Part shown: positions 44,563 through 57,697 of the stretch, piece by piece
Layout: every line of letters starts with the position of its first letter
Position numbering within the stretch: the stretch's first letter is position 1
NCBI GenBank assembly: GCA_034359265.1
Contig: CP136895.1
Location: 51,230,001 to 51,294,000 of the forward strand
DNA from: Canna indica
Taxonomy: Eukaryota > Streptophyta > Magnoliopsida > Zingiberales > Cannaceae
Direction: 5' to 3'
DNA: 64,000 bases
Notes under the pieces: model-generated
What the model was told of the DNA's origin: nothing
Databases searched by the model: none
What the model saw: only the letters and a program-made list of their open reading frames with translations
Program-made: the position numbers and the translations under genes

Positions 44563-47500
44563 ATGGCGTCCGGCATCGGCGGCATCGATCTGCTCTCCGT
44601 TTACAACGACGAGGAAGAGGAGGAGGAGGAGGAGGAGGAGGAGGAAGAAGAAGAAGTGCAGCTGCGGGCAGCACAGGCGGAGGCAGGGGAGGAGCAACGT
44701 TCGGCGGCGGATGCCATCTCGCCGGTGCCCGTTGCTGACGAAGGTTCGAGGGCTACCCCTCCAGATCCTTCCTCCGAGGCTACTCCTCCCACCTTCGACC
44801 GTACTCGATCCCCTCCCATCGACGATGGCATGGATTACGAAACCCTAAGTAGTCCTATCGCGCGGAGCCCTACCCCACCGCCGCTGTTTCCCTCTCGGAT
44901 GCAGTCTTCACCATTTCCCGTGATCTCCCCTTCGCCACCTCCTCCGCCACAGCCGTCTTATTCGTTTCCGGAGCCCTTGGACCCTCAGCGGATGAGGATG
45001 GGGTCACTTGCTATCGTGGACTACGAACATGATGAGACAGCCATGTCCCCCGAGCCAGAGGTGAAACAAAATTGCTGATATGCTCATTTGTGTTTAATAA
45101 TACCTGGGTGATTTACAATTTAGTCAGCCATTCTCTATCTTGTATCATGCTCTTTTGCTTATTGGCGTCAAAGTTTTCTTTCCTGTCCGTAGAACGATTT
45201 TTTTTTTTTTCATATTGATCTTCATTTGTTTGGTGGATTTCATACTATTTCTTATTTTGTAAAGTATTTTGAATTTGGCAGGAGGGAGAGATATTAAAAA
45301 ATGGTCGTTTCATGCCTGGAGCGGAGGCTGAAGTTCCTGAGGGTAATATGACTATCCTTTTCTTTCTTTCCTATGTAAGTGGCAAAATCATTGCAAGCTG
45401 CCTTGTATGCGTTGCAGTACTAATACTATGTTTGGATAAATTCAAGTAAGGGGTTTGGAGGGATTTGGAGGAGGGGTAAATTTGAAACCCCCCAAACCCT
45501 TTTAAAAAGTTATCCAAACAGAGTGTTTTGAACCCCTCCAACCCCCCAAACCCATATCTGTTTATATGCCACTATTTGCTGAAACTGATTTTTTTTATAT
45601 ATATTTGGGAACTCGTAGTATCTAAGAAAGAGAATGACACTAAAATGTGTTGGTTGTGGGTATAGCAAAATGCTTGTGCCTATGTTTTGATTCTCATGTT
45701 TTTTGTTCATTGCTTTATACTTCATGCTGGTTGTTGCTATTTATATCCTTCAAGAAAGATCTCGTTGACATTCATTAATTTTGTTACAATTTGGTATCTA
45801 CCTTAGTAGTTCACTATTTTTCATTGCAAAGCTAATCTTCCACAAGGCATTTGAATATTGAAATTTGCATGTTTTTATGTGGCGTGGGACAATATTTGAT
45901 ATGTTTGACTTGCTGATTTTTATAGGACATTCAGTTAATAGAACATCACCAGGAACTGTTCATGTATCAACACCAAACACTCAACTAGATCCTCTTCAGC
46001 CTTCTGATTTATCTGAACAACCTAGATCTGAAAACAGTGTGCCGATGGATGTTTCTGGACCTATTACTGAAGTAGCTCAAGAGGATGTTGCTGGAGTTTC
46101 CATCAAAGTGAAGGATGATCCTTTAAGGAGTTTTCTCCCATCACCTCCATCAGTTGAATGCCCCAAGGAACTACAGGTTTCGACTGATAGCCTCTCCTAA
46201 TCTTGTAATGTTTTACTAAACTCCCTGAGTTTATAACTCTGGTGCAATCCTTGTTTATCCTTTTATACTAAAATATGATACAACTGTGCAAATGTGGAAA
46301 CATGTATTTACTCTACTTTGTGTTCTCGATTATTTTACAGTCTTCTCACTCTTTCTTTTTTGTGTGATTGCTGCAGGAAAGATTTAACAAGTTTCTTGCT
46401 TATAAGAGGGCTGGAAAAAGTTTTAATGTAGATTTGCGTAATAGGAAGGATTACAGAAATCCTGATTTCTTGCTGCATGCTGTGAGGTATCAAGATATAG
46501 ACCAGATTGGAACTTGCTTCAGTAAAGAAGTTTTTGATCCTCATGGATATGATAAAAGTGACTATGTTGACGAAATAGGTTATCAACTACTTCATCCTTT
46601 ATATTGTTTCCTTTTATGTTTTTTTTTCTTTTTGGTTTTCATATGAAAGGCATTTAGATATATCACATTTTCTTGTATTACAATATTCTTCATTCTGAAA
46701 TCCCATCTTGTTGCAATAAGGAGAAACTTTAGCTTGGTTTGTGTCTATGTCACTATGCATATCGAGGGACATTTTGATTTGCCTTAGTAGTATTTGTGAC
46801 CATTTTAACAATGTCATCTTATCTCATTTGAAATTAATGAAACGATGATGTTGTGAAAATTAACATTTTGACTTAGAAAAAAATTGTTTTTGGTTATGTT
46901 GGTCAGGTCCCATAGTGTGCGAACTATTGGTCTATTATATTGCTTTGCACTTATTTCAGAAACCAAAATATAAATTGAGATCACGGTTGTCTTGTGTTCA
47001 ATATGTTGCTAATACTTAATTTCCCATGGTTTCAGAGATACTCTTATGTTATAAAAATATCATAATAGAGGAGAGGAGTATGAGGTGAATAGTTTAACTT
47101 AAGCTTAAATGTCAACTTAAGAATTTTAAACTTACTAGGTCAATTATCAAGTTTAGGAACAAAAAGCACAAACACATAACGAGATATGAGTATCACAAGT
47201 AAATAAATGCTAACCATACACAAATTAAATCACAATGCTAATGCAAGGGTTTAGGTTCGGCTTCTTATCAAGTCTACATCCACTATCAAAACTTCCCGTT
47301 TAGGATTTCCACACAATTCGCTAATGTAATATTTTCCTCCTAAGAGGGTACACTAAAGAATTATTTCTCAACCCTTGAGGATGCCTCTACCTCTATACCA
47401 AAGGAACAACACTATAATTACAACCAAGGCGTGTCGCACATACCAATGACATATGCATGCAAGAATGTGAACAAAACAATAATAAAGCAAGAATAAAAGA

Positions 47501-49223
47501 GCTCAAAATAAAGAAAACATTATTGGAGCTCTTGTTTGCTGCCTCCTAATCCTTCAAGGCCTCAATTTGATGAATCTTAAAAGCTTAAATGGCTTGAAGG
47601 TTAAGAGAATACTCAAGAATGATGGAGATGGAGAATGAAGGCTTAAACTCAAAGATTATGGCTCAATCTCTTAAGGAATGACTCAATGGATAGCTAGGGA
47701 CCTTAGAAATAAGAAACCAAGCCTATTTATAAGGGAGGCTAATGAGTATTAAGCAAGGAGCTCGGCCAATGACCGAAGAAAGAACTGTTGGGCTTGCCGG
47801 TCGTAGACCGGTTGATGTACGACCATGGACCGAAATGCTATTGACAGCTTTCACCTAATGAGCCAATTCAGGTTAGTTTAGGTCATGGTTAGGGGTGAAA
47901 CAAGTGGATTCGATACACATGAGGCCTCAAAAAAAATTTACATGAAAATTTAAGTCCTAAACCTAATTCTTGTTACGCCTTGGCACCGAGTATCATTTCA
48001 TCAAAAAATTCCTTCTTGAAATTCAAAATCGAACTTGGCACGCATATTGCTCTTCAACCTAAAATGGATACTTGATAACCACATTAGAATATGTTTGTTA
48101 TCACCAAGGTTGAAAATCTTAGGTCAACACTCTCTTAGGATTATAATTCTTCCCTTAGGTTACATGTGGACAGTTTTCTTTTTCTGTGGGTTTCCAAAGG
48201 AATTTTATTTGCATAGATATACAATATTCTTTTACCACTTATTTCATTATTTTCGTTTTATGATGTTCATCTCTAATGCTTCACAAGTTACTTGCTTCAT
48301 CTGTTAATTTGTTGTTACAACGAGCAACAGTTTTGCAGATATGCCTTGCACATTTTTGTAACATAATCTTCTGTTACAGAGAATGATATGAGACGAGAAA
48401 TGGAACGGAAGGAACAGGAAAGAAAAAAGAGTCAGAAAGTGGATTTTGTCGCAGGTGGTATCCAACCTGGAGCAGTTCCTACATCTGTCACTTCAGTTAC
48501 ACCACTACCCGTTGCTGCTCTTAATGTGTTGCCATCAATTCTGACAGTAGATGCCACATCAAAAGACCTTAGACAGAATAAGAAAACAAAATGGGATAAG
48601 GTTTTATTTTTGTAACACTCCTAATGTTTTAATACTTCAATTGGATCAGTATGAACTATGACGTCTCCCTTTTTTCCTCTCTAATAGATTGATGGCGATG
48701 CAAAGGGCTCAGCACTTGCAGGAGGGCATGACAATCCATCATCAACAAGTGTACATGCAGCATTACTATCTGCTGCCAATGCTGGTGCTGGATATACAGC
48801 TTTTGCGTAAGCTTTTGGTGCCAATATGCTGTTACAGTATTCTTTCATCCCTTCTGCTGGACATATTTTTTACATCAACGTATATGTAGTCATATATAAA
48901 ATTGTCATTAAGACAAATGTTATTCAGCATATGAAATGGAACATGGTTAAGCGCATTATTACATACAATTGCCAGTCAAGTTTGTAGTGCTAAGTTCTCA
49001 AAGCACACTGATTTATATTAAAGTTAATTGGAACTTAGATATCTCTTCTGCTCCTTTCTCTTAATTATTAAAGTGCTCTGTAGTTGCTATAATATTATAG
49101 CTTGTAGTGATTACAGGAATGCAATATCTTGAGAGGCCATCTATTTTGAATTGCAGACAACAAAAGAGGAGAGAAGCGGAAGACAAGAAGTCAAGTGAGA
49201 GAAAGTTTGACAAAAGATCATAG
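44563..49223 (+). CDS. HCNGP: HCNGP/SAP30-binding-protein-like nuclear protein
   Basis: Seven coding exons: 44563-45060, 45282-45342, 45926-46176, 46377-46578, 48380-48600, 48688-48806 and 49157-49223, all with GT-AG borders and phases that join, giving 472 residues. The N-terminal region (1-166) is low-complexity: a polyglutamate run encoded by GAG repeats (about residues 15-31), then proline-rich sequence. The conserved HCNGP domain begins at about residue 271 (ERFNKFLAYKRAGKSF) and includes NPDFLLHAVRY, then DPHGYDKSDYVDEI and a basic helix EMERKEQERKKSQK. The C-terminus is lysine-rich (QQKRREAEDKK). HCNGP-family proteins are nuclear and are linked to transcriptional regulation through SAP30 in animals; the plant role is inferred only by family. 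I chose the ATG at 44563 because no upstream in-frame ATG exists. Intron 4 is enlarged by a copia-like LTR. Confidence 0.92.
45425..45520. mobile_element. Small MITE-like inverted repeat in intron 2
   Basis: 'ctatgtttggataa...aaggggtttggagg' is mirrored by 'ccaaaccctttt...ttatccaaacag' about 60 bp on. It could fold into a hairpin. It lies within the intron between 45342 and 45926. No certain target duplication. Confidence 0.45.
47047..48129 (-). mobile_element. Diverged copia-type solo LTR in intron 4
   Basis: Homologous to the copia LTR family: 'gaggtgaatagttt' near the left end, 'ggttcggcttcttatcaagtctacatccact' (47253), minus-strand TATAAATA (47724-47731), degenerate palindromes (47795-47835) and 'caaggttgaaaatcttaggtcaaca' at the right end. 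Antisense to the host gene. Both flanks hold CTCTTA-like sequence, possibly a decayed target duplication. Reading frames inside are not genes. Confidence 0.75.
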
Positions 49224-50345
49224 CATGATTAAAATTTTTGGACATCACCGGGAGGTACTGTATTCAGCACATTTATCATTTTATAAGAGAGCAAAGTGCT
49301 TATTATCAAATTTGCCCTGTTATTATGATTGCCGTTGCAAGTTGCAACTAAAACTCTTTGATTGATTAAACTTAACTTTTGATTATGGGCCTCTTATTTA
49401 TTTTCTTCCGTAGATATAAAGATGCTTGTTGTACTTCACTTTGTGCGGATATCTGAGCTATTCGAGGGGCTGGACTCTGTAATTCGGAACAGTGATCTGG
49501 TCGGTGAAGAGCTTCCCCAAGTATAAGCTTGTATTCTAATTCTACGAAGCAAGACAGCCAGAAAGGGCGTGCGACATCTGTGTTTATGTAAATTTGCATG
49601 GTGTTAACCAAGCTTGCCATCAAGAGTATTACACTTTTTTGCAAGCTATGCCTTACCATGATGAGATAAAATGTTGTCGGCTAATCCTTTAGCCAACAAG
49701 GCAATATCAAAATGTTGTAATGTCAGATCGATAACAAAAATTGACCGTCTCCAAACCTTGTTATTATTATTCCTTATAATTCTCTCTTATCTCAAAAGCA
49801 AATCTGAATTAAGTCACTTTCATCAGGAAGTCTGGTCGTTTAAAACTTGGGCTATACCTCAATTTGTGGACTGGGTTATTGATTTTTTTGGATTCAACAC
49901 GGATTTGGTTGAGTTGAACAGTGGTATTGAGACTCTCCTACTCATTGCTTGCCCTTTAATAAAATTTAATTGTTTGTATTATTTTTCTTTGAACGTCTTG
50001 GTCAATGCAAATATTTACCATGGTTTTGACCTTAAAAGAAGTAAATAGGAATTTCGACAAATAAACTGATACAATGATTGGCCTTCGAAATTGAAATAGC
50101 ATTATTTATTTAGATGAGCAAGAATGAAAGGCGAAAACAACCTTTTATTAGACGTTGAACGTGAGAGTGACTCGTTCTTTTTTCTTTTGCCTTGATAAGA
50201 ATAATGTAAGATAAATCTTTCGCAAGTAACTTGTCACATTTATTATTGTGTTGGACTGTCTTAAGTGGCAACTACCATCGAGGAAAGGAGAGAAGAGAGC
50301 ATGACAACACCGATCCCAATCTAGACCATAAAAGCGCCGCCCCAC
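49224..50345. other. Intergenic: 3' UTR of HCNGP-like gene and 5' region of the kinase gene
   Basis: 49224-49670 is probably the 3' UTR and terminator of the upstream gene. The frame at 49671-50048 has no recognisable protein and AT-rich codons, so I do not call it. 50230-50345 is the GC-richer leader of the kinase gene. Confidence 0.5.
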
Positions 50346-53300
50346 ATGGCTTCGCTGCCGCTGGGACCTCACCAACCCCCACCGCCGCCGGCCCACGACC
50401 CCGCCGCCCTCACCCTCGCGCCACCTCTTCCCCGGCCGGAAATGGCCGACAACAAGGTCGTCCCTCTTCCCCTCTATCTCGCCTCTTCTCCCCCTTCCCT
50501 TCCGTTCACTCCCGGTAGCGTAGCATCTTCGATCACCTCGTGATCTAGTTGTGCGATTCCGTCTCTAAGGTCGTCGGAGCTGACTGCTATGGTCCTGGAC
50601 CGATTCCCACGTTCTTTCTCGTTTGTGTTTTCGCCCCGGAAAACACGTGATCTTGTTTCGGGCTTACATGCTGCAGAGATTTTTCTGCGTTCCCCGTGCA
50701 GATCTTGATGCTTAATCGGTTATTTTTGAGCTATTGTTAGCTTAGGTTTGTGGATCTGATCGATTTCGGTTTTCCTTTCCCCATCTCTTTTGGTACTAAT
50801 TGGGAGCTTTCCCCTTTCCTCATCCTGACCTAGTATTGTGAGTTCTGCGCTTTTGCATCAGGTTTATTCTGCGCCCTCGATTTGTTTAATTTTTGGTAAT
50901 TATACGCGATCTAGTCTTGTGATCTCTTCCTGCCCCCCTCGTTTTTCTCTTGGGGTTAGATTTCTTTATCTGGTTCTTGTACTGTGTCGATTCACCTAGA
51001 TATCCGTTGGCAGCAAAAAGCTTTTCCGTTATATTAATTGCTTTTCTACACTTGTTCCTTTTTCATTTGCTGAGCTTTCCTGAATCTGTTCTTTTCATAT
51101 GAGATGCCTTCGTGTGTATTTTCGACCTGTCTGTCGTTCTGTTACTTCCTAGTCAATCTATCTGTGGTTTGCTTGAAGTGAAGGGCGATAATTTATTCTC
51201 TGTTGACACTTTCTGTGGTCTTTTACTTGTCTGATCTGCAAACTTCACCTATTTGATGCGCTCTCTGAGGCCTTTGTTACTCTCTCACTCAAATTAAAAT
51301 TTGTTCGCGTTTCTGATACTAAGTAGAATGGTTGGCATTTGTCTTCTCAGTTGATTTCACAATCATTTATTAAGCTTTCTACTGCTTGCTTTCTTCATTT
51401 CATGGTTCCTTTCCTTTAACAAAATATTAGCATTTTCAACTTAAATCACTCCCAACAACTTGTTGCAGCAAGGATCTCTTGTTGAGGCAAGTGAACCAGT
51501 AACTGGTCATATTATCTCCACTACTATTGGGGGCAAGAATGGTGAACCAAAGCAGGTTGGAAGCATGTTCTTTTTATAATCATTTAAGTGAGATATTAAG
51601 TTGCTTTTTTCACACGTCGTGTGGGTTTTACTTAACATGCAGACCATTAGTTATATGGCAGAACGGGTTGTAGGGACTGGCTCATTCGGAATTGTGTTCC
51701 AGGTTTTGTGCTAAAATACTTCTTTAGGTTTTGGACTTTTGGTTATATTTTGTGCTCTGGATTTAAATATGGTTGTTCTGTCAGGCCAAATGCTTGGAAA
51801 CGGGGGAAACAGTTGCCATAAAAAAGGTTCTACGGGACAAACGATACAAAAATCGTGAACTCCAATTAATGCGTTCAATGGATCATTCAAATGTGATATC
51901 TCTAAAGCACTGTTTCTTCTCCACTACAAGTAGAGATGAGCTGTTCCTCAACCTAGTTATGGAATATGTGCCTGAATCTCTATATGGTGTTCTAAGGCAT
52001 TATAGCAATGTTAATCAGAGGATGCCACTTATCTATGTCAAGTTGTATACATATCAGGTATTTTTTTCTTAATTATCTTCTTTAGATCTTGATATGCATA
52101 TGTACAAGATAGTGTAAGTTAAATAATGTTCTGCAGATATTTAGAGGGCTGACTTATATCCATACTGTTCCCGGTGTTTGTCATAGAGATATGAAACCAC
52201 AAAATGTTCTTGTAAGTGTTCCATAACTCAGCTCATAAAGAAGTTATCATTTTTTTTCAATTGAACTCCTTCTGCTTTACAGTTGATTGCACACTGCAGG
52301 TGGATCCTATCAGTCACCAAGTCAAGTTATGTGATTTTGGAAGTGCAAAAGTTCTGGTATGTTATACTATCAACTGAAGTTGTGGATTTCTTTCTTCTGG
52401 ATAATGGTTGTTGCTTTAAGTTGACTGGACCATTATGACCATGATTCATGGATTAGATTATCTAAGTAGCACTGGTATCTTGAATTAAGTGCAAACCTTT
52501 CTGTGACAGCCTGACCTGCTGCCACTTCAAGTAGCTACTAATGTCATATCGTTCAGAAGGGAAACATGATCTGTTGAATAATAAACTCTTACCGTAATTG
52601 GTTAATCAAATCTTGCTTGTTAGATGTCAATTAAGATCCTCTAGTGATGTGTCCATGAATAGCTCCGTTTTTTGTTCTCTGGTTTCTGAATTCTTGCTAT
52701 TTTGAGATTTAAAGGAAATGAGCAGGATATATGTGTACAGACTTTCAGGTATGAGCTCATGAGCCATTATGCTTCAGCTCAATCAACCATAAAATAGTTT
52801 TGGCATATATAAGTTGTTAAAACCTCAGGGTATACTCATAGTCAAACATTAACTCTGCTGAAAACCTTGGAGAACAGTGAGCAGGATCCATGGAATTCTC
52901 TGTTGGCATGAACTTTTATATTCTTGTTCATGACGGCTCACCAATACTAGATTACCACTTGTAAAATATATGGTGGTGTTTGGTACATCCACTAAATTAT
53001 TGAAAAATTACTAGGAATCTGATTGACATGTTTGGTACACCAGCAAGATTACTAGTCTTTTAGACCAATTTGCCTAAATACTCCTATGTTTTTTTTTCAA
53101 AATAACATATAAGATTTTTCCAAAATATTTTTAAAATTTTAATATCAATTCTAATATTAAAATCACTAGTTTATACTAAATTGTAATATTAACATTTTTT
53201 TTCAAAATAACATATAAGATTTTTCCAAAATATATTTTAAATTTTAATATCAATTCTAATATTAAAATCACTAGTTTATACTAAATTGTAATATTAACAT

Positions 53301-56300
53301 CTTTTTTAAATTTAAAATTTAGAAGTGATGAGAAATGACTAAATCACTAGTTAGATGATAAATGTTGATAAGAAACAATGATATAAATTGTAAAAGAAAT
53401 ATTTAAAATGACAAGAGTATGAGAGAGAGGAGGGAGACGAGGCATGAAGAAAGAAACAAGAAAAAGAATAAGAGGGGAGGGCAATTTTGTCCTAAAATGC
53501 AAGATTGCCATGGCCCCTCACCGATTTGCAGAGTGATTGCTTCTCCTGTTATTCATGTTATGTTTTGTTGGAATACTGTCTGAATCTTGCTTAACATTTG
53601 GAGTCTGTATTGTTTTGGGCTAGACATTATTCCTTTCGAAGTTCTTGAACATATTGCACCTATAGATAATGCTTCTAAAAATTTTCCCAAAATGGTGGCC
53701 TAGTGTTTTCATTTTCTGATGGGTCAATATGTAACCCTAATGTTCCAAGCATATAACTTATCTATGTCTCCGTTATTTGTATATTCAACTTCATTTTATT
53801 TTACTAGCAATGATATACATTTTTCATCTCTTCTTGTGATTCATTTCTCTTTTAGGTTCTAATACTGTTCTCCATTTCTATTATTTCCAATGTTCTATCA
53901 GGTTAAGGGTGAAGTGAACATATCCTACATTTGTTCTCGCTATTACCGTGCTCCAGAGCTTATTTTTGGTGCAACAGAATATACAACATCGATTGATATA
54001 TGGTCAGCTGGTTGTGTTCTGGCTGAATTACTACTTGGCCAGGTAACCCATATATGAAAGTTATTGTAGTATGAGAACCAAAAATTTTAGAACGACAGAA
54101 TTATGATTTCAATTTCTCTGTATTTGCCAGCCATTATTTCCTGGAGAAAGTGCTGTCGATCAGCTTGTCCAGATAATCAAGGTAGGGTTCGGTGTTCTCA
54201 GTTTATAACTATTTCGACTTTTTAAAATCTTTTAAAAATATGCAATAGTAGATGAAGTGCATCACTGCAGGTTCTTGGAACTCCAACCCGTGAAGAAATT
54301 CGGTGCATGAATCCTAGCTATACAGAGTTCAGGTTTCCACAGATAAAGGCTCATCCATGGCACAAGGTTAATTACATGACCTTTTTCAATACCATGTGGC
54401 ATTTCATATTTGTGCAAGTTATCTTTTGTAGATCCACAATATTCAATACAAACTGTTAACCTATCAGGCTATCACATTGCTCATTTTTGAATTTGGGGCA
54501 TTATTGGATGAGTACTGCCAAACTCCTGATTAGAGAAGTTCAATTGTTCTCTAAATGTGGGATAATGGTATCTGTAGTGGCCAAACCTACTATAATTGTG
54601 ATACAGGTTATGTTTGTGAATACCTTGCTTTCAATATGTTCAGTCTGATTGCTAGCAATTTCTTATTATTACAAAAGTTTCTAAGCAGATATCCCTTGCA
54701 TTTCTGAGCAGGCTGCTGTTATCTCTTAATCTATTGACATAAGAAATTAGTAACACATCTTCCCCATCTCACTTTAGGTTTACTGATAGGGAACATTAGT
54801 TGTAGGGTTGAAGGGCTTAGAACATCCTGTGGTGTTTGGTCCTGCTTGGTGTGAGATTTCAGCAAACTTTTCATGGTAGACCTTCTCTCTCGTTTTTATA
54901 TGCTCCGCAAATATTGATTTGTTCAACACAAATATGTGAGTGTGTAGGACTGTAGGTTAACATCTGCTTGGTCAATTAAATTGGTTTTGTGACCTTTCCA
55001 GAAGTAGGCAAATCTGCAATTTGAAGCTGATAAAGCCATAGTTTCAAATTTTGCACTGTTGTTATTTTCTTAAAATTTGCCCATAACTTATTTTCTTTGA
55101 AGTGCTTCATTGCATGATAAAAAAGCTTTTTATTTAGAGAAATAACTTAATAAATTATGGTTTAAATAACTTAATAAATTATGGTTTTCACTGTTCAGAT
55201 TTTCCACAAGAGAATGCCTCCAGAGGCTATAGATCTTACGTCACGCCTACTCCAATATTCCCCCTGTTTTCGTTGCTCTGCAGTAAGTGCTTTTCCCTGC
55301 TTTCTCAAGGCAAACTAAATAGAATTTATTAATTACAAATAACAGTTATTGTTGGATTTGTATCCTAAAATTTGATATTGTATTGATCCTTTATCATTTT
55401 AATACCTGCATTGTTAAGGTGGTAATTTCTTGGCTGACTATGCCTCTACTTAAGTAATTTAATGTCTATCCAGCTGGAAGCATGTGCACACCCCTTCTTT
55501 GATGAACTACGAGAACCTAATGCACGTCTGCCAAATGGTCGCCCTTTGCCTCCTCTTTTTAACTTTAAGCATGAAGTAAGTATTATTGGCCCTTTTATAC
55601 CACATCTTAAAATTTTGTTTCCCCTCATTGATATTGCTATTTACCCGTGATGAATATACCGGTCAGTCGTAAGCATGTTAGCCTACTTTATGTACTTTGT
55701 TTGACTTGTTATGTTGTTAATATAGTGTGACAGTTTTTGTATATTGGGACAAACTTGATGTAGCAGTTAAATCCTTGATCATTTCATCTTGAATTAGTTA
55801 TGCCGTAACAACCATGTCCTAAAGTGCCTATTTTACTCTATATAACAGCTTAGTAGTAGATTATCTCGTAAACCTACTCATGCTGAGTGATCTTTAGTTT
55901 ATTACATAGTTAAAGTGCCTTTGGAGTTGTTCAATTGTCTCTTAAAGTTTTTATATGCTATTCCATGAGTTGGTAGCCAGCAACCATTAGATCTGTTCTT
56001 ATGATTTCTAGCAGCAACTTTGATGGATGATTTTCTTGAAGAGATAAAAAAAGTAAAGATCATTTGTATATTGGATCTGGTATTGCATCAGCGTTGAAAA
56101 TGTTGAATTTCTTTTCCTTCTAGAAAAATAACTGCAAAAGCCTCTGCCTTTGTCTCTTCAAGATGCTTCCATGAACAACCTGTTTGGGGAGCCTGTTTAA
56201 CATGAACTCTGAACTCCCACTGAATGGAACTGAGAAGGTGGGGAAAATAGGCAGATCAGTGATAAAATCTATCTCTATGCTCTCAAGTATCTGTAAGACA

Positions 56301-56554
56301 TGCTTAGGAATTTGGATGGTTGGATCGTACAAATGATGGTAGACTCAATATTCCTGTTGTTATCTGGAGATGCATCAATAGGCACCTGAAAAGACCTATA
56401 AGTTTGCACGAAAATACTTGGCACTAAAGGATTCTGATCTGCTGCTTCTTGTTTGCAGTTAGCCGGAGCATCCCCAGAACTCATTAACAAGCTGATTCCA
56501 GAACACGTGAGGCGGCAATCTGGTCTCAGTTTCTTGCATCCAGCCGGAACATGA
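50346..56554 (+). CDS. GSK3/shaggy-like protein kinase, BIN2-type clade
   Basis: Serine/threonine kinase of the plant GSK3 family, which phosphorylates targets in brassinosteroid and stress signalling. Twelve coding exons: 50346-50456, 51469-51555, 51643-51702, 51785-52057, 52137-52211, 52300-52356, 53902-54042, 54131-54181, 54271-54366, 55199-55282, 55474-55575 and 56459-56554. All introns are GT-AG and the product is 410 residues, a normal length. A proline-rich N-terminus (1-37) precedes the conserved [19 protein letters not shown]. Visible kinase features: glycine loop GTGSFG (77-82), VAIK lysine 99, HRDMKPQN with Asp195, DFG Asp214, activation-loop Tyr230 in [12 protein letters not shown], and the TREE motif (291-294), the site of bin2 gain-of-function alleles. 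The C-terminus [10 protein letters not shown] resembles clade II (BIN2/ASK-zeta). Met replaces the usual Ile/Leu/Val in HRDxKPQN. The exact orthologue is not fixed. Confidence 0.95.
53090..53300 (+). repeat. 105-bp direct duplication in kinase intron 6
   Basis: Two nearly identical copies (53090-53194 and 53195-53300) starting 'tttttttcaaaataacatataag'. They lie in a 1.5-kb intron that also has a 'gtgtttggtac' block (about 52975) typical of small inserted elements. No coding role. Confidence 0.8.
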
Positions 56555-57697
56555 ACTGTGAACCCCCTTCAAAGTGTTGTGTTCAGAAGACAGAAGCCCC
56601 TTAAATAGTTTTTACTGCCCAGGAGAAAGCTTAGGAAAAAGATGACTCACATAACAGAAGCCGACAAAAGTGCAGCTTCTGGAGTGACTGGAGGGTCCGT
56701 ATCCAAGCTTTTTTTTCAGGCTTCGTACAAATGTGATTACTTGGGATCATTCTAATTAACCCGATGATTCTGAGTGTTGAGATGTATGACTAGAGGGTAT
56801 GGTGCAGGTTTCTTTTCATTGTTGTTTGGCTGTTATATTCCACTGTTCCCTGCGTTAGTCTGTTTTTCTTGGTTTCTCTTTATAGTATTAGGGGATGGTA
56901 GTTTTAAGGTGGATGCATGTTGTACCCTATTCTGTGTAAATGTACTACCTAATCCAGAGTTGTTTTGAGGGTTTGGTACTGGAAATTGAATATTTATGTA
57001 ATATTTAATTAATACATATATTGTACTTTTGCAAATCCTGATGCTGCTGGAATACTGTTTCCTCTTTTTTTTTTCTTCTCCCCTTTAACAAGTGGTAGAC
57101 CTATAACCGTGATGTTTTCTACAACCTTACCTCAAACTAACGACCTATCTACAATAACAAAAAATCATGAATTTGGTGCAGTGCTATGACTAATGCGGTA
57201 ATGCCCTTTCCACATGGTATTCATATTACCCAACACCTGCACCACACTGATGTATGCTCCTTGCCAAACCAAGTACAGGTTAGTAGGGTTTTGGTGAAAA
57301 TGCTAGGCCAACTACTACTGTTAATTAGGTCTTATGCTGAATCAACATCATGTATGGTGCGTCAGAATTATTACTTTTTCATCATTGCATAGTTGGTCTC
57401 CTGTGTGGTCATAGAAAAGATGAGTCTGCCATGTGTTTCCGTGTCGGCAATGACCACATTATTTCTATTGGAGAATATGCTTACCCCAATAATTCAATAT
57501 AACATGATAACCTCACTAATGTGTAGTTTTTATTTATTTATTTAGCTCAGCCATCCTATGGTTCCCCGATAACTTACTTTGGAAAAATTGTCAACGCTTT
57601 ACAAAAACATTCCCCCCCCCCCCCCCACCCCCAAAACCATAACTATGTTTATGTACCGCCAATATTTTTCATCTTTATTCTTGGAAAAAACCATCTA
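56555..57697. other. 3' UTR of the kinase and convergent intergenic region
   Basis: 56555 to about 57030 is probably the kinase 3' UTR; no polyadenylation signal could be fixed. A 15-base C-run (57612-57626) lies between the two converging genes. The short frames here have no recognisable product. Confidence 0.5.

Noticed and set aside
44601..44831. Serine-rich minus-strand frame
   Set aside because: Antisense of the polyglutamate GAG repeat in HCNGP exon 1.
49671..50048. 125-codon frame between the HCNGP-like and kinase genes
   Set aside because: No recognisable domain, AT-driven composition, and no splice or start context to support it.
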